Shown here: positions 36,647 to 46,016 of the stretch, one piece after another | Numbering within the stretch: position 1 is the stretch's first letter | How the letters are laid out: each line of letters starts with the position of its first letter | Origin: Lachnospiraceae bacterium | GTDB taxonomy: Bacteria > Bacillota > Clostridia > Lachnospirales > Lachnospiraceae | NCBI GenBank assembly: GCA_030524635.1 | Contig: JAUNGG010000015.1 | Coordinates: forward strand, 1-64,000 | Direction of reading: 5' to 3' | Length of the DNA: 64,000 nt | Notes under the pieces: model-generated | Database searches by the model: none | What the model was told of the DNA's origin: nothing | The model's input: only the letters and a program-made list of their open reading frames with translations | Position numbers and translations under genes: made by a program

Positions 36647-37693
36647 TTACCGCTTCTCTCTCCGGCAGACTGCACCTAATACCAGCAAAATCACGATACA
36701 TGCCACACAGGCAATCCGTCCTGCCGGGGTAGTTCCCTGTCCGCTGGAGGCCAGTCCAAAGTTATGGCAGACAGCTGCACCTACGAACATACCAGCCACA
36801 TAAACGGCAGAATCACCAGAGCCCTGGCCAGCCAGAATCAGCTGGCGCAGCGGGCATCCGCCTGCCAGAACGGCCGCCAGGCCAACGGTATACATGCCCA
36901 GAAGATTCCAGATATGCTCGGTATGAGCCACCGGCTGTCCGGCAAAGCTGAAAACAAATTTTCCGGCAGCCAGATTGTAAATCAGCATTGCTGCAAATAA
37001 GGAACCAATCACCGTTAAAAGATCAAAGTTTCTCATCAGGATCGCATCCCGGATACCGCCTGCAAAGCAGGTTCTGGCCTTCTGTGCGATGGCTCCGAAC
37101 AGCAGTCCTCCTGCCAGAGATAAGAACACCGGAGCGTGCATGCTTCCAGGCCCTTCCGTGCTGGCGGTAAAGATGGTGGTAGTAACGCTTAAAAGAAACA
37201 ACAGCGCCATAATGGCAGGCAGCACATAGCCGCTTACTTTCTGGGTATCATAGGCCCGTCCCAGGCTGAAGCCCTTTTTCAGGAAAACACTTCCCGTTGC
37301 AGCGCCTAATACAAAGCCAACAAAAGCCACATACGCATTTAAGTCGCCTCCTGCCATACGCAGCACCATACGGAGCGGACAGCCTAAGAAGATCAGCGCA
37401 CCGATCATGGTAATCATCCCCAGCAGGAAACGAATCATCGGAGAAGAGCCGCCGGTGGAGCGGTATTCCTTTGTTGCCAGTGAAATTCCAAATGCACCAA
37501 GCACAAGACCTGCAATTTCCGGTCTCATATACTGCACGATAGCCGCCTGATGAAATCTGGCAGCACCGGCCATATCACGCACAAAGCAGGCAATGCAGAA
37601 TGCCATATTTCCCGGATTTCCAAAGAAAGCCAACAAGGCTGCGATTCCTCCCAGCAGTACGCCCCATACTGCCAGCATCTTTTTTGAATTCAT
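36647..37693 (-). CDS. yedE: Selenium metabolism membrane protein YedE (YeeE/YedE family transporter)
   Basis: This 348-residue protein has about nine to ten membrane segments. It carries the paired YeeE/YedE signatures: GCPLRMVLRMAGGD in the first half and AGGCPLRQLILAGQGSGDSAVYVAGM in the second, with conserved cysteines. YeeE relatives take up thiosulfate through such cysteines, and YedE is the proposed selenium-compound transporter of selenium loci. It is the first gene of the selenium block, with GAGGAGG before its start and a terminator just upstream that closes the hydantoinase operon. Confidence 0.9.
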   Translation of the reverse strand: MNSKKMLAVWGVLLGGIAALLAFFGNPGNMAFCIACFVRDMAGAARFHQAAIVQYMRPEIAGLVLGAFGISLATKEYRSTGGSSPMIRFLLGMITMIGALIFLGCPLRMVLRMAGGDLNAYVAFVGFVLGAATGSVFLKKGFSLGRAYDTQKVSGYVLPAIMALLFLLSVTTTIFTASTEGPGSMHAPVFLSLAGGLLFGAIAQKARTCFAGGIRDAILMRNFDLLTVIGSLFAAMLIYNLAAGKFVFSFAGQPVAHTEHIWNLLGMYTVGLAAVLAGGCPLRQLILAGQGSGDSAVYVAGMFVGAAVCHNFGLASSGQGTTPAGRIACVACIVILLVLGAVCRREKR

Positions 37694-37750
37694 ACAAATT
37701 CCTCCTCTTCTTTTCTCGTTATATTTTCAAAAATATAACGTATGTACAAA

Positions 37751-37783
37751 AAAGCCGGTCTGCCTTTTCCTCAGACCGGCTTT
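37751..37783 (-). terminator. Terminator of the hydantoinase-end operon
   Basis: Arms AAAGCCGGTCTG and CAGACCGGCTTT (12 bases, perfect) with a 9-base loop. On the minus strand the stem ends in six T. It separates the catabolic genes from the selenium block. Confidence 0.85.
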
Positions 37784-37867
37784 CCGTCCGTAATGCATTC
37801 TGCTTTTCCGCGCTCTGATCCATAGGAACCAGAGTCCGCTCAGAAAAACAGTGTTACATTCAGTATA

Positions 37868-39283
37868 TCACATTTCATAGGTTCCACAGGCGATATAACA
37901 ACCTTGAAGCTCTTTTACCACCTGATGGTGTTCTACTACCTTTTGGCCACGCAGGAATACCGTTTCCACTCTTCCCTTTACCGTAAGCCCCTCAAATGGC
38001 GCATAATCCACATTGGAAAGCTGGTCGTCTGCTGTGATCACATCCTCCACATTGGGATTCAGAATCACAAGATCCGCGTCGCTTCCTGGTGCAATCACAC
38101 CTTTTCTGGGATACATTCCGTAAAGTTTCGCCGGATTTTCTGATAAAAGTTGGCACATCTCCTCCCTGGTCAGCCTTCCGGTGCAGACGCCTTCGCTGTA
38201 CATCAGGATTCCCCTGGTTTCCACTCCCGGCATACCGCCCGGAATCTTTCTGAAGTCCTGAATTCCCAGCTCCTTCTGCTTTGTGGTAAAGCTGCAGTGA
38301 TCGGTGGAAACAGTCTGGATCGCACCGCATTTTAAGCCCTTCCACAGTGCTTCCTCATCCGCTTCCTTCCGAAGAGGCGGCGCAATCACATATTTGGCCC
38401 CTTCAAAGCCAGGAAGCTGATACAGGCTGTCATTCATCAGCAGATACTGAGGGCAGGTCTCCACATATACCTCCTGGCCTCTGGCTCTGGCTGCTGTGAT
38501 CTCTTTTAATCCCTCCTGGCAGGTCAGATGCACCACCACCACCGGAGCACCGGCAATCTCAGCCAGGCGAAGCAGGCGCTGAATGGCCTCTGCCTCTGCT
38601 GATGCCGGACGGGTGGCAGGATGGCTGGAAACTCCCATTTTTCCATCTGCCGCAGCTGACTCCTGCAGTGCCGCGATCACTCCGCTGTTTTCACAATGGA
38701 CTCCGGCAATCCCCTTCACTTCTTTCAGGCGCTTTAAGATCTCATAAATGGTCTTGTCATCCACCTGGGTATCATACGTCATATACAGCTTAAAGGAGGT
38801 GACGCCGGCCTGGATCATCCGGTCGATTTCCTGACTGACCGCCGGATTCCAGTCCGTGATGGACATGTGGAACCCGTAATCACAGGAACATTTTCCATCC
38901 GCCTTTTTATGCCAGTTGTCCAGCCCCTCCTGCAAGGTTTCCCCCGGATACTGGGTTCCGAAATCAACAATCGTTGTGGTTCCGCCCCGGACAGCCGCCT
39001 TCGTTCCGGTGTAAAAATCATCTGCCGTCACCGTTCCTGCCACATGCAGATCAAAATGGGTATGGGCATCGATAAAGCCCGGGAACAGCAGACATCCGGA
39101 CGCATCCGTCACAGAAACCCCATCCGATCCGGCTGCTTCTGTTCTCTCTTCGCCTCCGGCTGCCAATTTTCTGATTTCTTCCGCACTGCCGATGGCAGCG
39201 ATCTTCTCTCCATCGATCAGCACATCCGCCTGAAAGCTTCCGCTTCCGGTTACTACGGTTCCTCCTGTTATGATTTGTCTCAT
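37868..39283 (-). CDS. hydA: Dihydropyrimidinase / D-hydantoinase-type cyclic amidohydrolase
   Basis: The protein has about 471 residues. I chose the third start codon (39283), about ten bases after AGGAGG; 39289 and a GTG at 39292 are alternatives. It is a metal-dependent TIM-barrel amidohydrolase. GFIDAHTHFDLH provides the HxH pair, the lysine in TSFKLYMTYD is the probable carboxylated bridge, and VSTDHCSFTTKQK provides the late aspartate. The enzyme opens cyclic ureides such as dihydropyrimidines or hydantoins. Beside xanthine dehydrogenase, YgfK and SsnA it probably opens a purine-derived ring. Confidence 0.9.
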   Translation of the reverse strand: MRQIITGGTVVTGSGSFQADVLIDGEKIAAIGSAEEIRKLAAGGEERTEAAGSDGVSVTDASGCLLFPGFIDAHTHFDLHVAGTVTADDFYTGTKAAVRGGTTTIVDFGTQYPGETLQEGLDNWHKKADGKCSCDYGFHMSITDWNPAVSQEIDRMIQAGVTSFKLYMTYDTQVDDKTIYEILKRLKEVKGIAGVHCENSGVIAALQESAAADGKMGVSSHPATRPASAEAEAIQRLLRLAEIAGAPVVVVHLTCQEGLKEITAARARGQEVYVETCPQYLLMNDSLYQLPGFEGAKYVIAPPLRKEADEEALWKGLKCGAIQTVSTDHCSFTTKQKELGIQDFRKIPGGMPGVETRGILMYSEGVCTGRLTREEMCQLLSENPAKLYGMYPRKGVIAPGSDADLVILNPNVEDVITADDQLSNVDYAPFEGLTVKGRVETVFLRGQKVVEHHQVVKELQGCYIACGTYEM

Positions 39284-39339
39284 CTTCATCACACCTCCTG
39301 ATAATCGGTTTCTATCTGCTCATTCTTTGGAATTGATTT

Positions 39340-39828
39340 CTAATACCTCTTGGTATAAATCCCCCGCAGATCCAGAATCGCATGCCGCGGACATTTCACC
39401 GCACACATGCCGCAGCTTAAACAGATGCTTTCATCGATCACTGCGCAATGATCCTTCACCTTGATTGCCCCTGCCGTACATGTTTTCTCACAGATTCCGC
39501 AGCCGATGCAGCTGACCTCACAGACTTTTCTGGCCGCAGCGCCCTTTTCCTGATTACTGCAGGCAACTACGATGTAATTGGCACAATCATGAATCCGGAT
39601 CAACTGCTTCGGACATACCCGGGTACATTTTCCGCAGGCGATACAAGTCTCTTCCTTCACCTGGGCTACACCGATCTCATTGATGGAGATGGCCCCGAAG
39701 GGGCAGGCCTGCACACAGGCACCGCAGCCGGTGCAGCCATACTCACAGCCAGAATCTGCAGTTACCCGGCATCCGCCGTTGCAGCCTACAAAGGCTGCGC
39801 GATATGGAAATTTCTTTTTCACTGCCAT
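39340..39828 (-). CDS. Multi-cluster 4Fe-4S ferredoxin-like protein (RnfB-like)
   Basis: The protein has about 162 residues when started at the ATG at 39828, which has GGAAGG upstream and overlaps the dehydrogenase stop. It carries three classical CxxCxxCxxxCP cluster sequences: CTGCGACVQACP, CIACGKCTRVCP, and CLSCGMCAVKCP, plus CIGCGICEKTC and an N-terminal CNGGC pair. It probably passes electrons between the xanthine dehydrogenase, which has no FAD subunit here, and another partner such as YgfK or ferredoxin. Confidence 0.88.
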   Translation of the reverse strand: MAVKKKFPYRAAFVGCNGGCRVTADSGCEYGCTGCGACVQACPFGAISINEIGVAQVKEETCIACGKCTRVCPKQLIRIHDCANYIVVACSNQEKGAAARKVCEVSCIGCGICEKTCTAGAIKVKDHCAVIDESICLSCGMCAVKCPRHAILDLRGIYTKRY

Positions 39829-39830
39829 GA

Positions 39831-42413
39831 TCAATCCTTCCTTTCGTATGGCGTGCCGGAGATCGGCAGACTGTACCGGCGCACACCGTCCAGTCGGAAG
39901 TATGCGTCTGTGATGGCCGGAGCTGTAGGGATCGAGGTGATCTCACCGATGCCGATAGCTCCGTGAGCCACCTTAAGTCCCGGTTTATCCACAACGATTG
40001 CCTTGATCTTCGGAACCTCATGGGCACGGAACAGTCCTAACGAACCGTATTTATCGATAGGCCTGCAGTTTTCATCGATGGGATACCGCTCCCGGAGAGC
40101 GTAACCCATGGACATGACTACACCGCCCTCGATCTGCCCTTCACAGGACAGGGGGTTCACTGCCTTGCCCACATCATGGGCCGCCACAATGGTATCAATC
40201 TTTCCGGTTTTCGGATCCAGCACGCACATCTGGGTGGCATAGCCGTACGCCACATGGGAAACCGGATTGGGAACATTGGCTCCCAGAGGATCGGTCTTTG
40301 CCAGATACTCGCCGTAATACTCCCGTCCTGTCAGATCGCGGAGTGCGACGCCCTCCTTTAAATCCTCCATCAGCTTCTCGCAGGCGCGGCAGCAGGCCTC
40401 ACCTGTTACCAGCGTCTGGCGGGAACCGGAGGTATCGCCGGAATCTGGTGCGATCCAGGTGTTGCTTCGCTCGTAAACAATATCTTCCCGTTTCAAATTG
40501 GTACAGGTCACCACCATCTGAACCAGGACCGTTCCCAGGCCCTGTCCGATGCAGGAGGCGCCGGTGTAGATATGCAGCTTCTCATCATCCTCTATAATCA
40601 GCTTCACCCGGCCCGTATCCGGGATACCCACTCCAACACCGGCATTCTTCATGGCACAGGCGATTCCCACCGGCTTTCCGGCCGCCAGCGCCGCCTCATA
40701 GTCTTCCTTCACTGCCTCCAGCGTTTCCACCAGGCCGGTGGAATCATCTACGATCTGGCCGTTTGGAAGCACGCCCCATGGCCGGATGGCATTGCGGTAC
40801 CGGATCTCCCATGGCGTAATGCCGATTTCATCTGCCATCATATTCAGCAGCGTCTCGGTTGCAAAGCAGGTCTGGGTTACTCCAAAGCCCCGGAACGCAC
40901 CAGCCGGAGGATTATTGGTATAATAAGCCGTTCCTTCGATTTCAAAATTCTCGTAGGCATAAGGACCGGCCGCATGGGTGCAGGCCCGCTCCAGAACAGG
41001 GCCTCCCAGAGATGCAAACGCTCCCGTATCTGAGGCCACCTTCGCCTTTACTCCCAGGATCTTGCCGTCATTGTCACAGCCCATGGTGAAATCCATGACA
41101 AAATGATGACGCTTCGGGTGTACCAGCAGAGATTCTGCCCGGCTTAACTTTACCTTCACCGGACGTCTGGTCACGTAAGCCAGGAGAGCTGCATGATGCT
41201 GCACCGACATATCTTCCTTGCCGCCGAAGCCGCCTCCCACCAGAGCATTTTCTACCTTCACCTTCTTGGTTCCCAGCATCAGGCTGCACTCGTGAAGGGT
41301 GGTATGGGAGGACTGGTCGGTGGAACGAATCATCACATCCCCATCCTCATCGATAAAGGCCACCGCACACTCCGGCTCCAGGAAAGCATGCTCCGTCCAC
41401 GGAGTCTCAAAATGATGAGAAATCACATGAGGAGCCTTCCGGATCGCTCCCTCCGCATCGCCCCGATGAACATGCTTATAGGCCTGAACATTGGAGGTTT
41501 CCTCGTCAAATACCAAAGGAGCATCCGGCGCTGCCGCCTCCTGGATGTTATGTACCGCCGGAAGGACCTCATAGTCCACCTTCACCAGCTTCTTTGCCTT
41601 CTCCAGGGTTTCCCGGTCTTCTGCCGCAACCAAAGCCACCGCGTCACCCAGATAGTGAACCAGACCGCCCACCGGAATCAGGGTGTACTGGTCATGCTTT
41701 AAATGTCCGATCTTATTTTCTCCCGGAATATCCTCTGCGGTTACGACTGCCACCACTCCCGGCAGAGCACGGGCAGCCGAGGTATCGATGGAACGGACTC
41801 TGGCCCGGGGATACTTGCTCCGCACCGCTGATCCGTAGCACATTCCCTCCATCACAAAATCATCCGGGTACTTTCCGGTTCCCAGCACCTTCTCATCTAC
41901 ATCCAGGCGATGGACCCGGGAGCCCAGCTTCCAGTCCGTCTCACTGTCCTCCGGGATCACGCCTTCCCTCATGATCTTAGCTGCCAGCTTCACGGCCGCG
42001 ATAATCTTGATATAACCGGTACAGCGGCAGTAATTATTCCGCAGCGCATACCGGATTTCCTCCTCATTGGGATCCGGATTTTTATCCAGCAGCGCCTTGG
42101 TACACAGCACCATTCCCGGAATACAAAAACCGCACTGCACTGCCCCTGCTTCGCCGTAAGCGTAGGTGAAGACCTTTTCCTCCCAATCGCTTAAGCCTTC
42201 CACTGTGATAATGTGCCGTCCCTCCAAAGAATCTGTATCCGGCACACAGGCCTTACAGACCTCCCCGTCAATCAGCACCGTACAGGCCCCGCAGGCGCCT
42301 TCGCTGCAGCCGTCCTTCACAGAATACAGCTCCAGCTCATCCCGCAGAAACCGAAGCAGCTTCTGATTCCTTCCGGCCGTCACAACCTTCCCATTGACTG
42401 AAAATGTTGCCAT
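39831..42413 (-). CDS. Selenium-dependent xanthine dehydrogenase-type molybdenum hydroxylase (fused 2Fe-2S and Mo subunits)
   Basis: This 860-residue protein fuses two xanthine oxidase-family modules. The N terminus (1-155) has the 2x[2Fe-2S] pattern: CSEGACGACTVLIDG, then CGFCIPGMVLC and CRCTGY. The molybdopterin domain follows from about residue 165, with GGFGGKEDMSVQHHAAL, AGAFRGFGVTQTCFATE and a final GIGEITSIPTAPAITDAY containing the catalytic glutamate. The fusion without an FAD domain matches the selenium-dependent xanthine dehydrogenase class of gut anaerobes. The selenium would be a labile ligand at molybdenum, supplied by the SelD/YedF/YqeB block 2 kb away. It may run from urate to xanthine or the reverse. 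Confidence 0.9.
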   Translation of the reverse strand: MATFSVNGKVVTAGRNQKLLRFLRDELELYSVKDGCSEGACGACTVLIDGEVCKACVPDTDSLEGRHIITVEGLSDWEEKVFTYAYGEAGAVQCGFCIPGMVLCTKALLDKNPDPNEEEIRYALRNNYCRCTGYIKIIAAVKLAAKIMREGVIPEDSETDWKLGSRVHRLDVDEKVLGTGKYPDDFVMEGMCYGSAVRSKYPRARVRSIDTSAARALPGVVAVVTAEDIPGENKIGHLKHDQYTLIPVGGLVHYLGDAVALVAAEDRETLEKAKKLVKVDYEVLPAVHNIQEAAAPDAPLVFDEETSNVQAYKHVHRGDAEGAIRKAPHVISHHFETPWTEHAFLEPECAVAFIDEDGDVMIRSTDQSSHTTLHECSLMLGTKKVKVENALVGGGFGGKEDMSVQHHAALLAYVTRRPVKVKLSRAESLLVHPKRHHFVMDFTMGCDNDGKILGVKAKVASDTGAFASLGGPVLERACTHAAGPYAYENFEIEGTAYYTNNPPAGAFRGFGVTQTCFATETLLNMMADEIGITPWEIRYRNAIRPWGVLPNGQIVDDSTGLVETLEAVKEDYEAALAAGKPVGIACAMKNAGVGVGIPDTGRVKLIIEDDEKLHIYTGASCIGQGLGTVLVQMVVTCTNLKREDIVYERSNTWIAPDSGDTSGSRQTLVTGEACCRACEKLMEDLKEGVALRDLTGREYYGEYLAKTDPLGANVPNPVSHVAYGYATQMCVLDPKTGKIDTIVAAHDVGKAVNPLSCEGQIEGGVVMSMGYALRERYPIDENCRPIDKYGSLGLFRAHEVPKIKAIVVDKPGLKVAHGAIGIGEITSIPTAPAITDAYFRLDGVRRYSLPISGTPYERKD

Positions 42414-42471
42414 ACCCTCAACCTCTTTTCTTTCCTTTTGCTTGTTTCCTTCCTTCTATATCAAACGCTGC

Positions 42472-42711
42472 TTACAAAAGCAGCTCATACACTGCTTCTG
42501 TCTCAACGCCTTTTTCCTGAATCAGTTCCTCCAGCTCTGGTCTGGCTGCTGCTTCCGCGCACCAGGCCATCCCGCATCCAGAGGAAATCTGCCGCGGAAC
42601 CGGAATCAGCCTTCCTGCCGCTCCTGCTCCTTTACAGCACTGCTCCATAAAAATTGCCTGGGTGGTCGTATGAAATGTAAAAACCACCTTCTCCGTCCTG
42701 ATTCTTGCCAT
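42472..42711 (-). CDS. DUF3343 protein (small cysteine-containing selenium/sulfur-locus protein)
   Basis: This 79-residue protein resembles DUF3343, a small domain found next to YedE, YedF and selenium-dependent hydroxylase genes. It begins KVVFTFHTTTQAIFMEQCCKGAGAAGRLIPVPRQIS and has a GCGMAWC stretch with two closely spaced cysteines at about residues 46-50. It sits between ygfK and the xanthine dehydrogenase. A role in delivering selenium or sulfur to the Mo site is attractive but unproven. Confidence 0.75.
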   Translation of the reverse strand: MARIRTEKVVFTFHTTTQAIFMEQCCKGAGAAGRLIPVPRQISSGCGMAWCAEAAARPELEELIQEKGVETEAVYELLL

Positions 42712-42789
42712 ATGACCGCCCGCCTTTCCTGCAGCAAGAGAATGTCTCCTCTCGATAGAAAGCAGACTTCTCCTTCACTGCATTCATGA

Positions 42790-42818
42790 TATTAAAAAAT
42801 TAACATTTCATTGTTCAA
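42790..42818 (-). promoter_or_regulatory. Candidate internal promoter before the DUF3343/xanthine dehydrogenase genes
   Basis: On the minus strand TTGAAC (42818-42813) and TTAATA (42795-42790) are 17 bases apart, in an otherwise GC-richer stretch. The gap of about 250 bases after ygfK suggests that the downstream genes can be transcribed separately. Confidence 0.4.
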
Positions 42819-42957
42819 AAACATCATTGCCCGACCCCAGTCTGCGGCATCCATACTGCTTGATTGGAATTGTCTTGCCAATACTGGTACGAATGCCGCT
42901 GACCGAAAGTCAGGCCATAATTCCATTATATCCTTTATTGATATGCTTTCAGAAGCT

Positions 42958-45951
42958 TTACTTCATCAACAGGTACGCATACTCCTTCACAACTGTATCG
43001 ATAATTCCGCGAAGTCCCTCTGCTACTGCATCATTCTCCGTTCCAACCGTATAATCCAGCACTCTGCCAAACAGTCTTACCTTGCAGGCTCCGGTCTTCC
43101 CATCCAGAACGGTAAAGCCCTGATTTTTGCTGTTCTCCATATCTGCTTCATTTGCAAATAAGGTGAACTTATCCAGGTAAGGTGCACTGGAATACGGGCA
43201 GAAGCTCTTGCAGTTGCCGCACTCATTGCACATGTAGTCTACATGGATGATCTGGTGCATTGCTCTTCCTGGAACCTTGATGGAAACATTGGCACGGTTG
43301 GGACAAACCTCCACACAGTTCTCGCAGACTGCAGAACAGGTCAGGCAGCGGCTACTCTCCGGCTGATCACTTTCCTTTAACAGTCTGCCCTTCTTCTCAT
43401 AGATCACTGCTGCATCTGCATCCTCGGCAAAATCACATGCCAGGGATTTCTTTGCAATTCCCTCGGCAGCCATCCGGCCGTCACGGATTCCCTCTACTAC
43501 GGTAGCCGGTCCCTTCACGCCGTCACCGGCTGCAAAGATGCCGTCCACACTGGTTTCCATGGTCTCCGGATTCACAACCAGGCGGCCTCTCTCATCCACT
43601 GCAAGGCCGTTTGCCTGGTAGAAGCCGGACGGAACCTTCTCGCCTACCGCTGCAATCACCGTATCTGCGGCCACGGTTACGATCTCATCCGTCTCTACAA
43701 CGCCTCTTCTGCCGCTGGCATCGTAATCGCCCAGTACCATCTTCCTGCAGGTCAGCACACCGTCAGCCAGCTTCACTGGTGCCAGAAGCTCAGCAAACTC
43801 CACGCCGTCCTCGATGACCATCTCCAGCTCCTCTGCATCCGCCGGCATGTACCGCTTGGTACGGCGGTAAACTAAGGAAACCTTCTCCACGCCTGCATTC
43901 CGCTTCGCTGCACGGGCAGTATCCATAGCAGTATTTCCGCCGCCGATTACAACCACGTTCTTTCCTAATGCTACCTTGCCGTCAGTCTCCTTGAAGCTGC
44001 GTAAGAATTCCAGCGCATTCATGGTCTGGCCTTCCTCCAGACGCAGAGAGCCTGGAACTCCGGCGCCTACTGCCAGAACTACTGCATCATAAACAGCCTT
44101 TAATGCCTTGATATCCTGGATCTCAGAGCCGGTGATCATCTCAACGCCCATTGCCTTTACCAGAGCCACATCCTTCTCAATGGCAGACTCCTCAATCCGG
44201 AAGCCAGGAATGATGTTGCGGACTACGCCGCCCAGCTTCTCATCCTTCTCAAGCAAGGTTACCTGATAGCCTGCCTTTGCCAGGAAGTAAGCAGCAGAAA
44301 GACCTGCCGGGCCGCCGCCTACCACGGCTGCCTTCTTTCCATTCTTCGGTGCTGCCTGACCGGCTGTGATCGCTGCCATCAGTGCCTCATAGCCGCCTTC
44401 TGCAGCCGTCAGCTTGGAGCCGCGGATATTCACCGGATCTTCATAGAAGTTTCTGGTACATTTGCTCATACAGTTGTGTGCACAGATGGTTCCGGTGATA
44501 AACGGCAGCGGATTCTTCTCCGTAATCACCTTCAGTGCTTCCTCATACTTTCCTTCTCCTACCAGCTTTATGTACACGGTAATATCCTGATGGATCGGGC
44601 AGCCCTCCTTACATGGAGCCACGAAGCAGTCCACAAGGGGAACTTCCTTCTTCATCTTGCGGTTTGGAAGAGGCTTTACCGCCTTCACATGATACTTATT
44701 GGACTTTACTTCCTCCACCAGCTCTGCCACACGAGCTGCATCTACACCGGTAAATTCCGCTGCTTCCTTCGCTGCAAACAGCTTTCCAATCTGCTCCAAT
44801 CTCTGATAACCGCCCGGCTTTAACATGGTGGTGGCCATAGTTACTGGCCAAATGCCTGCCTCAACGATATCTTCAATGTTAAAGGCATCTGCACCGCCGG
44901 AGTAGCTGATCCGCAGCTTGCCGCCGAAATCTCTGGAAAGCTTCTCTGCCACCGACATGGACAGCGCATACAGAGACTTACCGGACATATACATCTCATT
45001 GCCTGGAAGCTCTCCTGCCTTAATGTCAACCGGGAAGGTATTGGTGATCTTAACGCCAAACTGCAGCTTTTTCTCATCTGCCAGAGCCTGCAGACGAGTT
45101 AACATCGGAACCGTATCCTCATACTGCAAGTCATCCTTAAAGTGGAAATCACCAAATGCCACGTAATCGTAGCCCATATCATCCATCAGCTTTCTGGCAT
45201 ACTCATAACCTAACAGAGTCGGATTGCACTTAATGAAGGTATTGGTCTTTTTCTCCGTTAATAAATAGGTAGCGATCCGCTCGATCTCCGCCGGCGGGCA
45301 GCCATGCAGCGTAGAAAGGGTAATGCTGTTGCATACTGCAGGAGAAATACTCTCCACATCCACTCTGGTCAGCTTCTCAAACCGATCCAGGTTATCTAAC
45401 AGCCACTGTCTGCACTCTTTAAATACAGCCGTACCAGAAGCATCCTTCATGCCCTCAATAAAAGAATCCACCTTCTCCGTCTGAATACCAGCCAGATCAT
45501 AGCCCACGCTCATATTAAACTGGAACCCATCCATCGCTCCCAGTCCAAACTCCTTCGCCATCACCTGACAGGCAAACCATGCCTTCACGTACTCGTTAAA
45601 CGCCTGGGGCACATAAAGCTCCGTAGACCACTCCACGTTATAGCACTCGTCATCCGCCTTAATACAAGGCTTGGAAACCGGCAGATCCTCACCATCGATC
45701 ACCTGCACCGTCTTCAGTTCAAAGAACCGGCTGCCTGCATAGTAAGCCGCCATAATATTCTGCGCCAACTGTGTATGCGGCCCCGCTGCCGGCCCAAAAG
45801 GCGTCTCCAGCTTCCGCCCAAAAATCTCATACACATGATCCTGATCCGCCACAAACGGTCTCTGAATCCCAAACACAGTCCCCTTCTTATGCTCCTCTAA
45901 AACCCACTCCATTAAATTGGAAAATGGGATTGGGGTCATCTTATCGCTCAT
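42958..45951 (-). CDS. ygfK: YgfK: putative selenate-reductase-type FAD/Fe-S oxidoreductase
   Basis: This 997-residue multi-domain protein starts with a dihydropyrimidine/dihydroorotate dehydrogenase-like barrel (1-440; FGPAAGPHTQLAQNI, then TLHGCPPAEIERI). A GltD-like module follows with Fe-S cysteines (CKEGCPIHQDI, CAHNCMSKC), an FAD site VVGGGPAGLSAAYFLAKAG and an NAD(P)H site VIGGGNTAMDTARAAKR. The end carries CLTCSAVCENCVEVCP and CNECGNCKSFCPY clusters. YgfK was annotated as selenate reductase in E. coli, but in gut anaerobes it belongs to the urate-degradation cluster, where it plausibly reduces a purine intermediate. The start follows AAAGGAG. Confidence 0.92.
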   Translation of the reverse strand: MSDKMTPIPFSNLMEWVLEEHKKGTVFGIQRPFVADQDHVYEIFGRKLETPFGPAAGPHTQLAQNIMAAYYAGSRFFELKTVQVIDGEDLPVSKPCIKADDECYNVEWSTELYVPQAFNEYVKAWFACQVMAKEFGLGAMDGFQFNMSVGYDLAGIQTEKVDSFIEGMKDASGTAVFKECRQWLLDNLDRFEKLTRVDVESISPAVCNSITLSTLHGCPPAEIERIATYLLTEKKTNTFIKCNPTLLGYEYARKLMDDMGYDYVAFGDFHFKDDLQYEDTVPMLTRLQALADEKKLQFGVKITNTFPVDIKAGELPGNEMYMSGKSLYALSMSVAEKLSRDFGGKLRISYSGGADAFNIEDIVEAGIWPVTMATTMLKPGGYQRLEQIGKLFAAKEAAEFTGVDAARVAELVEEVKSNKYHVKAVKPLPNRKMKKEVPLVDCFVAPCKEGCPIHQDITVYIKLVGEGKYEEALKVITEKNPLPFITGTICAHNCMSKCTRNFYEDPVNIRGSKLTAAEGGYEALMAAITAGQAAPKNGKKAAVVGGGPAGLSAAYFLAKAGYQVTLLEKDEKLGGVVRNIIPGFRIEESAIEKDVALVKAMGVEMITGSEIQDIKALKAVYDAVVLAVGAGVPGSLRLEEGQTMNALEFLRSFKETDGKVALGKNVVVIGGGNTAMDTARAAKRNAGVEKVSLVYRRTKRYMPADAEELEMVIEDGVEFAELLAPVKLADGVLTCRKMVLGDYDASGRRGVVETDEIVTVAADTVIAAVGEKVPSGFYQANGLAVDERGRLVVNPETMETSVDGIFAAGDGVKGPATVVEGIRDGRMAAEGIAKKSLACDFAEDADAAVIYEKKGRLLKESDQPESSRCLTCSAVCENCVEVCPNRANVSIKVPGRAMHQIIHVDYMCNECGNCKSFCPYSSAPYLDKFTLFANEADMENSKNQGFTVLDGKTGACKVRLFGRVLDYTVGTENDAVAEGLRGIIDTVVKEYAYLLMK

Positions 45952-46016
45952 AACAAACTCCTTTCTTATATAAACATCTCACGAATCATTTTTTCTCCCA
46001 AGCCAGCCAACCACCA

